Part shown: piece by piece, positions 1 through 5,202 of the stretch | How positions within the stretch are numbered: position 1 is the first letter of the stretch | Layout of the letters: each line of letters starts with the position of its first letter | Assembly: GCA_016934125.1 (NCBI GenBank) | Contig: JAFGTL010000661.1 | Location: forward strand, 1 to 5,671 | Reading direction: 5' to 3' | Source: Candidatus Hydrogenedentota bacterium | Lineage (GTDB): Bacteria > Hydrogenedentota > Hydrogenedentia > Hydrogenedentales > SLHB01 | DNA length: 5,671 nt | Position numbers and translations under genes: made by a program | Notes under the pieces: generated by a model | What the model was told of the DNA's origin: nothing | Database searches by the model: none | Seen by the model: only the letters and a program-made list of their open reading frames with translations

Positions 1-706
1 CCATTTCGCAGAGCATGACGGGCGCTTCGGCGAGCCGCCCGTCGCGGATCAGGTCTTCGGCGCGGAGCCGGGGCTCGAATTTGGGGAATCCGGTGCTGCA
101 GCCGGGCCGTTCGCGAATGGGGATCTCGCGGACAGTGCCGCTGGTGCGGGTGAGGGCAATCGAGTCGTCCGGATTCGGGAACCGGCCCAGATAGGGGACC
201 TGGGCGTAGGTTTCCGCGAGGTGCAGCGCGGTGCATGACTCGAATCCGCACCCGATAAGGAGGACTTTGTCATTGGCGAGGTAGTGCTTATCGAGGGGCG
301 AGCCGACTCCAACGGGCTCGAAGTCGGCGTGATCGCCGAGGATACGATCCACGTCGGCGCCGATGCCGGCGTTCGAGTGGGTGGGCTGTAGGCTCCTCGT
401 GACGCCGGGGATGCGGCGGGTGAGCTCGGGCCATACGCCGACGCCGGGGACGCAGGGCATGTCGAGGTGGTAGGGGGCCACGCCCGGCATGGACTTGAAG
501 CAGTAGGTGTGGGTAGGGAAGAAGACGGCCCCTTCATCGCCGACGGCTCGGAGGTAGGCGGCGAGGAGGTTGGGCACCTCATGCCGGGCGAGACGGGTGG
601 CCCGGAGCCCGGTGTGGACGAAGAGCGTGTCGCCGGCTCGGACGCCGAGGTCGCGGAGTTGAGCGGTCAACCGTGACACCGGCCAGACGGGTTCCGGATC
701 CGGCAT
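1..706 (-). CDS. AAC(3)-family N-acetyltransferase, C-terminus cut by window edge
   Basis: This is the first 235 codons of a protein of the aminoglycoside 3-N-acetyltransferase family (Antibiotic_NAT fold), which transfers acetyl from acetyl-CoA to an amino group. It starts MPDPEPVWPV. The family pattern is clear: GVRAGDTLFVHTGL (residues 21-34), FFPTHTY (62-68), PGVTRSLQPTHS (100-111), VGVGSPLD (132-139), KVLLIG (147-152), then TALHLAE (159-165) and VPYLGRF (170-176). Family members are usually about 260-290 residues, so roughly 30-50 residues are missing. The start is an ATG with a strong Shine-Dalgarno 8 nt upstream, 14 nt after tatD, so it is probably co-transcribed. Two family positions look altered: Q107 stands where HP is common, and HTGL stands where HSSL is common. 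Many chromosomal members have no known substrate, so antibiotic resistance should not be assumed. The family call is firm and the substrate unknown. Confidence 0.87.
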   Translation of the reverse strand, partial: MPDPEPVWPVSRLTAQLRDLGVRAGDTLFVHTGLRATRLARHEVPNLLAAYLRAVGDEGAVFFPTHTYCFKSMPGVAPYHLDMPCVPGVGVWPELTRRIPGVTRSLQPTHSNAGIGADVDRILGDHADFEPVGVGSPLDKHYLANDKVLLIGCGFESCTALHLAETYAQVPYLGRFPNPDDSIALTRTSGTVREIPIRERPGCSTGFPKFEPRLRAEDLIRDGRLAEAPVMLCEM

Positions 707-714
707 GGGCGTAT

Positions 715-720
715 CTCCTT
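715..720 (-). promoter_or_regulatory. Shine-Dalgarno site of the acetyltransferase gene
   Basis: On the minus strand the sequence AAGGAG, extended to AAGGAGAT, sits 8 nt before the ATG at 706. It begins directly after the tatD stop codon at 721-723. It is the best match to the anti-Shine-Dalgarno sequence among the gene starts in this window, and it fixes the start codon of the acetyltransferase. Confidence 0.85.
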
Positions 721-1515
721 TCAGATGATATGGGTGCGCCGTATGCCGAACAGGCGCTCGGCGTTTTCGGTGGTTTGCTGGGCGAACTCATCGAGCGACT
801 TGCCCTTCAGGCCAGCCAGGATCTCGGCGGTGTAGCGGACATGAGACGGCTCGCACCGCTGTCCGCGGACGGGCTGGGGGGCGAGATAGGGGGAATCGGT
901 TTCGACGAGGAGGCGGTCGTCGGGGACGTGGAGGGCGGCGTCGCGCAGCGGGTGGGCCTTGGGGAAGGTGAGGTTGCCGGCGAAGGAGATGTGGAAGCCC
1001 CACTCGATGCATTGCTCAGCGAAGGCGGCATCTCCGGAGAAGCAATGCATGACGCCGGAGGGAAGAGGGGGCCCGGCTTGGTTAAGTACAGCGGTCAAGT
1101 CGGTTTGCGCGTCGATGCCGTCCTTGGGGTTACGGTTGTGTATGACAACGGGGAGGCCGGCCTGGCGGGCGAGGTCGAGTTGAGCGGTCAGGGCATCGCG
1201 CTGGACTGGGCGAGGGGCATGCTCGTAGAAGTAGTCGAGGCCGATCTCACCGAGGGCGACCACGTGAGGCCGGCGCGCCAGGGCTCTGAGGAGCAGGAGG
1301 ATGTCCGGCGTGGCTTCCTCGGCATGGTGGGGGTGAATGCCCACCGTGGCATACACGCGATCCCGGGCCAGCTCGACGGCGGCCCGGCTTGTGGCGAGGG
1401 TATCGCCGACCACGATCAACCAGTCCACGGTCTCGAGCGCCGACTGAATCACCCGCTCGCGGTCGTTGTCGAACCGCGCGTCCTGCAGGTGGCAATGCGT
1501 ATCTACCAATCCCAT
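721..1515 (-). CDS. tatD: TatD-family metal-dependent deoxyribonuclease
   Basis: A 264-residue amidohydrolase-fold (TIM barrel) hydrolase of the TatD/YcfH type, a full-length match to the usual 255-265 residues. Family members are metal-dependent DNases, tied to DNA repair or turnover; the physiological role is often unclear. Visible metal ligands and motifs are DTHCHL (5-10, H7 and H9), GIHPHH (59-64), GEIGLDY (89-95, E90), VIHNR (124-128, H126), HCFSG (157-161, H157) and ETDSPYL (205-211, D207). All the expected ligands are present, so the enzyme should be active. The usual RGxxNEP motif reads RGQRCEP (217-223), with cysteine at the asparagine position. The start MGLVDTHCHL is natural for the family, but only a weak Shine-Dalgarno precedes it. 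The gene begins 11 nt after ricT, which suggests translation coupled to ricT. It acts in the cytoplasm; no signal peptide is seen. Confidence 0.95.
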   Translation of the reverse strand: MGLVDTHCHLQDARFDNDRERVIQSALETVDWLIVVGDTLATSRAAVELARDRVYATVGIHPHHAEEATPDILLLLRALARRPHVVALGEIGLDYFYEHAPRPVQRDALTAQLDLARQAGLPVVIHNRNPKDGIDAQTDLTAVLNQAGPPLPSGVMHCFSGDAAFAEQCIEWGFHISFAGNLTFPKAHPLRDAALHVPDDRLLVETDSPYLAPQPVRGQRCEPSHVRYTAEILAGLKGKSLDEFAQQTTENAERLFGIRRTHII

Positions 1516-1526
1516 ATGGTGAGACT

Positions 1527-2612
1527 CTATTGGCCGCCCCCGCCCTGGCCCGCGCGGCCGGAGCGATTCTTGGAGCGGCGACGCCGGCCCCGGCGGCGGG
1601 GTCGTTTTCTGGGGGCGCCGGAGCTGTCGGCCTCGGCAGAGGCGCCCTGCGGCGGGGCGGCGGAGGCCGGAGCGGCCTGTCCGCCGGCCTGTCCGCCGGC
1701 CTGTTCGCCGGGCTGGCTGCCGGCTTGTCCGTTGTCGGCCGGGTCCATCTCGACGACGGCCGGCGGACGCAGGGCGTCCTCGTCGTCGCTGGCGAGATCG
1801 GCCGCGGTCGCGTCGAGCGCCGGGACAGCATCCGGCGTGCAGCCGTCGTCGTATGAGTCATCGATCAAGACTTCCGCGGCCTCCGAGGATGCGTCGTCGT
1901 CCTCGTCCGGCTCGTGCTCGAGGCAGGCCTGACAGGGCGGCCCGGAGGCGGGCTGCTGGTCGGGGTTCCTTCTCTTGCGATAGAGGTCGTTCTCGTATTC
2001 GAGGCAGCACAGGAGACGGCCGCATTGGCCGCTGATCTTCGAGGGATTCAGGGAGAGGTTCTGCCGTTTGGCCATCTTCATGGAGATCGGCTTGAACTCC
2101 CGCATCCAGGTGCCGCAGCACAGTTCGCGGCCGCATACGCCGAGGCCGCCGACGAGCTTGGCCTCATCGCGAACCTGAATGTGGCGCAGTTCGATGCGGG
2201 CTCTGAGTTCCTGGGCGAGGTCGCGGACGAGCTGCCGGAAATCGACGCGCTCGGCTGCGGTGAAGTAGAAGATCACCTTGTGCCTGTCGAAGGTGTATTC
2301 CACGTCCACGAGCTTCATCTGGAGGTTGCGTTCGGCGATCTTGCGGCTGCAGACGGCGCGCGCCTTGTCCTCCTCGGCCTCGATCTCGCGGAAATTGGCC
2401 TCGTCGTTGTAGGTGGCCTTGCGCACGACGCTCATCTTGGTGGGCTGGCGCGCTTCGTCCGGGAAGGGTTCGGGGGGCACGATACAGGTGCCGTATTCGA
2501 GGCCGCGATCGCTGCGAACGATGCAGCTATCATTGCGTTTCAGGGGGATATCGGCACACATGAACGTAAACACGCGGGTGGGTTTACGCAGTCGGACTCG
2601 GACAGTCTGCAT
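1527..2612 (-). CDS. ricT: PSP1-domain protein RicT (YaaT-like) with unusual C-terminal tail
   Basis: A 361-residue RicT/YaaT homologue. In Bacillus RicT joins RicA and RicF in an iron-sulfur complex that steers RNase Y and mRNA maturation; neither partner is in this window. Residues 1-45 form the N-terminal beta region (FTFMCADIPLKRND), the PSP1 domain covers about 62-150, and the conserved core follows: GLGVCGRELCCGTW (156-169), NLSLNPSKISGQCGRLLCC (185-203) and LEYEND (204-209). Cysteines 160, 165, 166, 197, 202 and 203 match the family pattern implicated in Fe-S binding. From about residue 217 the protein departs from the family: a CQAC motif (227-230), an acidic stretch (about 232-291), five GxQA units (294-313), then an arginine/lysine-rich tail (335-350) and GQGGGGQ. 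The ATG has a GGAG 7 nt upstream. It lies 18 nt or less from holB, as in the known tmk-holB-ricT order. The family is certain; the tail's role is unknown. Confidence 0.94.
   Translation of the reverse strand: MQTVRVRLRKPTRVFTFMCADIPLKRNDSCIVRSDRGLEYGTCIVPPEPFPDEARQPTKMSVVRKATYNDEANFREIEAEEDKARAVCSRKIAERNLQMKLVDVEYTFDRHKVIFYFTAAERVDFRQLVRDLAQELRARIELRHIQVRDEAKLVGGLGVCGRELCCGTWMREFKPISMKMAKRQNLSLNPSKISGQCGRLLCCLEYENDLYRKRRNPDQQPASGPPCQACLEHEPDEDDDASSEAAEVLIDDSYDDGCTPDAVPALDATAADLASDDEDALRPPAVVEMDPADNGQAGSQPGEQAGGQAGGQAAPASAAPPQGASAEADSSGAPRKRPRRRGRRRRSKNRSGRAGQGGGGQ
1675..1734 (-). repeat. 12-bp tandem repeat inside ricT encoding GxQA units
   Basis: Five head-to-tail 12-bp units are seen on the plus strand. 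The first two (1675-1686 and 1687-1698) are identical, gcctgtccgccg. The third (1699-1710) differs by one base, and the fourth and fifth (1711-1722, 1723-1734) are more decayed. In the ricT frame they give NGQA, GSQP, GEQA, GGQA and GGQA (residues 294-313). The unit length is a multiple of three, so copy-number change by slippage would keep the frame. The gradient of identity suggests the most recent duplication is at the C-terminal side of the protein. Confidence 0.85.
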
Positions 2613-2619
2613 GGCGATG

Positions 2620-2623
2620 CTCC
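2620..2623 (-). promoter_or_regulatory. Shine-Dalgarno site of ricT
   Basis: GGAG on the minus strand lies 7 nt before the ricT ATG at 2610-2612, in the short gap after the holB stop codon (2631-2633). It supports the chosen ricT start, which also gives the expected N-terminal family sequence. Confidence 0.6.
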
Positions 2624-2630
2624 GGGCTTG

Positions 2631-3719
2631 CTAGGGTTCCGCCAACGCAAAAAACAGGTCGCGAAACACGCGCTCTTCGTTTACGTGCCGATCGAGATAC
2701 GTCCGGGCCTTCTCGACGGCAAGGATCTTGGCTGCAGGATCTGACGACACCTTATTCTGGAGACTTCCGGCCCGATCGTGATTCCACGCGCGCCGCGTGT
2801 CGCCGAGGGCGCCGCACACGAGTTCGTCCCGATACCACGTCTCCAGCAGATACAGGTATTCCAGTATATCATTTCTGATGAGTGCGTTCAGTTGGGCCGC
2901 CTGCTGCTCCTGGAGCCGTTCAAGATCCTCGGGCGCGGCGTCAGCGGCCTCGTCGGACACGGGGGTGGCGTCGAGTTCGGCCTCGATCTGCGCGCGCCGC
3001 TCGCTGAGGTGCTTGGCGAAGTCCTCGGCAAGCCGTACGGGCTCGCCGCCTCCCGCCAGCCGCTGGACGAAGTCGAAGACGATGTCGCGCCGTTGGGAAT
3101 CCACGAGGTCGAAGGCCCGGCCCATCTGCCCTTCGGCCACGCCCGCGATCGAGCGGGCCACGTCTTCGGGGAGTTCGCGGTGTTCCTTGAGCAGGGCGAC
3201 GACGGTGTCGGGCGAGAGGGAACGGAACCGCACGATCTGGCATCGGGAGCGGATGGTAGGGAAGAGTACGCGGGGATATTGAGTGAGCAGAATGAACAAG
3301 GTGCGGCCGGGCGGTTCCTCGAGGGTTTTCAGGAAGTGGTTCTGGGCCCTGATGTTGATTCGATCGGCGTCCTCGATGATGATGAGGCGCCACGCGGCCT
3401 CGAAGGGGCGCAGGGCGGCCAGTTCGTTGATCTCGTCGACGTCGCGCTTCTTGATCTCGCGCGCCTTGCCGGCGGGGGTGAAGAGCCGCACGTCGGGATG
3501 GTTGCCGTGCTCGATCCGGCGGCACGACAGGCAGGCGTCGCAGGCGTCGTCGCCCGATTCGCGGCAGTTGAGTGCCTTGGCGAACTCGAGGGCTGTGGTG
3601 CGCTTGCCCACGCCGCTGGGCCCCCAGAACAGGAGGGCGTTGGGAATCCGGCCGCGGCGAATCACGCTGCGGAGGAACTGGAGCGCGACATGCTGATCTT
3701 TGATGTCTGCGAGGCTCAT
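2631..3719 (-). CDS. holB: DNA polymerase III delta' subunit (clamp loader)
   Basis: A 362-residue clamp-loader subunit of the AAA+ DnaX/HolB family. Delta' is part of the complex that opens the sliding clamp and loads it on primed DNA. The AAA+ module covers about 1-170: IPNALLFWGPSGVGKRT (25-41) with an intact Walker A, zinc-module cysteines C52, C60, C63 and C66, a Walker B region LIIIEDADRI (112-121), LKTLEEPP (130-137) and PTIRSRC (154-160) with the SRC arginine R159. DnaX is excluded as the likely identity by length, the SRC/EEPP context and the position next to tmk and ricT. An acidic, helix-prone segment (about 245-275) leads into the C-terminal helical domain (LLETWYRDEL, 291-300; VEKARTYLDRHVNEE, 335-349). 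The ATG overlaps the tmk stop by 4 nt (ATGA), with no clear Shine-Dalgarno, so translation is probably coupled. E. coli delta' lacks a working ATP site; here the P-loop is intact but Walker B is changed, so ATP may be bound without hydrolysis. Confidence 0.94.
   Translation of the reverse strand: MSLADIKDQHVALQFLRSVIRRGRIPNALLFWGPSGVGKRTTALEFAKALNCRESGDDACDACLSCRRIEHGNHPDVRLFTPAGKAREIKKRDVDEINELAALRPFEAAWRLIIIEDADRINIRAQNHFLKTLEEPPGRTLFILLTQYPRVLFPTIRSRCQIVRFRSLSPDTVVALLKEHRELPEDVARSIAGVAEGQMGRAFDLVDSQRRDIVFDFVQRLAGGGEPVRLAEDFAKHLSERRAQIEAELDATPVSDEAADAAPEDLERLQEQQAAQLNALIRNDILEYLYLLETWYRDELVCGALGDTRRAWNHDRAGSLQNKVSSDPAAKILAVEKARTYLDRHVNEERVFRDLFFALAEP
2863..2891 (-). promoter_or_regulatory. 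Weak candidate internal promoter within holB
   Basis: An AT-rich island in the GC-rich holB coding region carries TGATATACT on the minus strand (2863-2871), which resembles an extended -10 element. A poor -35 (CTGAAC, 2886-2891) lies 17 nt upstream. It would read towards ricT, tatD and the acetyltransferase. The residues encoded here (RNDILEYLYLL) are AT-rich by codon choice, so chance is a good alternative, and the promoter consensus of this organism is unknown. Confidence 0.15.
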
Positions 3720-4345
3720 GTGCGGCTGTCCAGGAAGCCATCCACGAGGTGCTGGATCGCCTCGGCCACATCGGGGATGGAGGCGGATCCGTCCACCACC
3801 TTAACGCGGCCGGGTTCGCGCTGTGCGATCTGCAGGAATCCCTGGCGCACGCGCTCGTGGAAGGCGAGGGGTTCGCGTTCAAGTCGGTCGGGCTCATGGA
3901 CTTGGGCGGCCCGGGCGAGTCCCTGGGCCACGGGGAGGTCGATGACGATGGTCAGGTCGGGCCAGACGCCGCGGGTGGCCAACCGGTGGAGTTCTTCGAG
4001 GTCGGCGGGGTCGATGGCGCGTCCGGCGCCCTGGTAGGCGGTGGTCGAGTCGGCGAAGCGGTCGCACAGGACGATCCTGCCGGCTTCGAGGGCGGGCCGG
4101 ATCCGCTGATCGACGTGTTGGGCGCGGGCGGCGGCATACAGGAGGAGTTCGGCGGTCGGGCTGAGGTCTTTCTGGGCGGAGTCGAGGAGAACGGCGCGGA
4201 TGGCTTCGCCGGCGGAGGTACCGCCGGGTTCGCGGGTCACCTCGACCACGTAATCCATGGACTCGAGGTAGTGCTTGAGGCCGATCACCTGGGTGGATTT
4301 TCCGCACCCTTCGACGCCCTCGATTGTGATGAATGCGCCCTTCAT
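3716..4345 (-). CDS. tmk: Thymidylate kinase
   Basis: A 209-residue dTMP kinase, the normal length, which phosphorylates dTMP to dTDP with ATP for dTTP supply in the cytoplasm. The P-loop is EGVEGCGKST (9-18, K16), followed by the family motif TREPGGT (37-43), LLLYAAARAQHV (67-78) with the conserved arginine R74, CDRFADSTTAYQGAGR (94-109) with the DRF motif (95-97), and the LID region (about 145-157, with R145, R154 and R157). FHERVRQGF (162-170) matches the usual C-terminal helix after the LID. All catalytic signatures are intact. The ATG overlaps the tyrA stop by 4 nt (ATGA) and has AAGG 10 nt upstream; its own stop overlaps the holB ATG in the same way. Placement directly before holB is the widely conserved order. 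I see nothing unusual in the protein. Confidence 0.96.
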   Translation of the reverse strand: MKGAFITIEGVEGCGKSTQVIGLKHYLESMDYVVEVTREPGGTSAGEAIRAVLLDSAQKDLSPTAELLLYAAARAQHVDQRIRPALEAGRIVLCDRFADSTTAYQGAGRAIDPADLEELHRLATRGVWPDLTIVIDLPVAQGLARAAQVHEPDRLEREPLAFHERVRQGFLQIAQREPGRVKVVDGSASIPDVAEAIQHLVDGFLDSRT

Positions 4346-5202
4346 TCGCCCACTACCTTGGTTCGAGCCGACTGTGCGGCGCGGAAAAACGCGTCGAGCG
4401 CCGGGCCGTCACCGGCGTGAACGAGGCGGCGCAGGTCGGCAAGCCGTTTCATGAATTCGTCGAGGCCCTCGACGATCGCCTGGGAATTGGTGAGGCAGAT
4501 GTCGCGCCAGATCTCGGGGCGGCCGGCGGCGATGCGGGTGACGTCGCGGAATCCGGCACCCACGACTGCCTGGACGCCGTCGCGGTCGGCAGCGAGTTCG
4601 GCCAGGCAGGCCGCGGTGATGTGGGGAATGTGGCTCGTCCGGGCCACGAGGGCATCGTGCAGATCGGGGGCGATCTCGACCACAGTCGAGCCGAGGGCGC
4701 GCCACAACGCGGCCACGGCATCCCAGGCATCGTCGGCGTGGGCGGCCGCGCGAGGCTCCATGATGGTGATGCTGTCCTGATAGAGGGTGGGCGTGGCGTG
4801 CTCGGGGCCGAACTTCTCGGAGCCGGCCATGGGATGACTGCCCACGAAGCGGCGCGGCGTGGGCCAGGTGGCGGCGGCATGACGGCAGATGCTCTCTTTG
4901 GTGCTGGCGACATCGGTAATGACGGCGTTTGGCGGGCACACGGGCCGTATCGTGTCGAGCGTGCCGGCCACCAGCGCGGCGGGCACGCACACGACCACGA
5001 GGCCGGCGCCGGCACAGGCCGTCTCGGGCTCGAGAGAGGCCTCATCGATAGCGCCGCGGGCCAAGGCGGTGTCGAGGGTGCTGGAGCGGTGGCCCACGCC
5101 CCGAACGGTGCGGGCGAGGCCGCGTTCCTTCAGGGCGAGGCCGAGAGACGCACCGAGCAGTCCGACGCCGATGATGGTGGCCGTGTCGTAAGGCCCGTTC
5201 AC
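4342..5202 (-). CDS. tyrA: Prephenate/arogenate dehydrogenase
   Basis: A 286-residue TyrA-family dehydrogenase of tyrosine biosynthesis, which oxidatively decarboxylates prephenate (to 4-hydroxyphenylpyruvate) or arogenate (to tyrosine). The N-terminal Rossmann domain has TIIGVGLLGASLG (9-21), VVVCVP (69-74) and ITDVASTK (95-102). The active-site region shows GSHPMAGSEKFG (121-132, with H123 in the catalytic-histidine motif), SHIPH (190-194, H191 and H194) and GFRDVTRIA (217-225, R223), followed by the helical C-terminal dimer domain. There is no chorismate mutase or ACT domain, so it is the monofunctional short form. After the second beta strand the sequence is GVGHRSST (35-42), without the acidic residue expected for NAD, which suggests NADP preference. 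The start is GTG, overlapping the hisA stop as GTGA, with GAGG 9 nt upstream. Whether prephenate or arogenate is preferred cannot be told from sequence alone. Confidence 0.93.
   Translation of the reverse strand: MNGPYDTATIIGVGLLGASLGLALKERGLARTVRGVGHRSSTLDTALARGAIDEASLEPETACAGAGLVVVCVPAALVAGTLDTIRPVCPPNAVITDVASTKESICRHAAATWPTPRRFVGSHPMAGSEKFGPEHATPTLYQDSITIMEPRAAAHADDAWDAVAALWRALGSTVVEIAPDLHDALVARTSHIPHITAACLAELAADRDGVQAVVGAGFRDVTRIAAGRPEIWRDICLTNSQAIVEGLDEFMKRLADLRRLVHAGDGPALDAFFRAAQSARTKVVGE

Noticed and set aside
49..582. Minus-strand open frame of 177 codons, rich in serine and proline
   Set aside because: It is out of frame with the acetyltransferase. The frame starting at 706 gives clear AAC(3) motifs and has a strong Shine-Dalgarno, while this one shows only biased composition.
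1675..1734. Possible CRISPR-like or terminator structure at the GC-rich repeat
   Set aside because: The units are directly adjacent 12-mers without spacers and they are in frame with ricT. There is no hairpin followed by a T-run.
1247..1861. Minus-strand open frame of 204 codons, rich in arginine and proline
   Set aside because: It overlaps the ricT tail and the tatD N-terminus in another frame and matches no family. Both overlapped genes have continuous, motif-supported reading frames.
673..1932. Long plus-strand open frame of 419 codons opposite tatD and the end of ricT
   Set aside because: It lies antisense to tatD, which has all its catalytic motifs, and shows no recognisable family. 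It is the expected by-product of GC-rich codon usage on the other strand.
3522..3566. Cluster of four cysteines in holB as a separate zinc-finger gene or Fe-S site
   Set aside because: C52, C60, C63 and C66 match the zinc module normally inserted in the AAA+ domain of bacterial delta' and DnaX proteins, so no separate explanation is needed.
2778..4037. Long plus-strand open frame of 419 codons opposite holB and tmk
   Set aside because: It is fully antisense to two clear enzymes. Its glycine-, alanine- and glutamate-rich translation mirrors their codons and has no domain signature.
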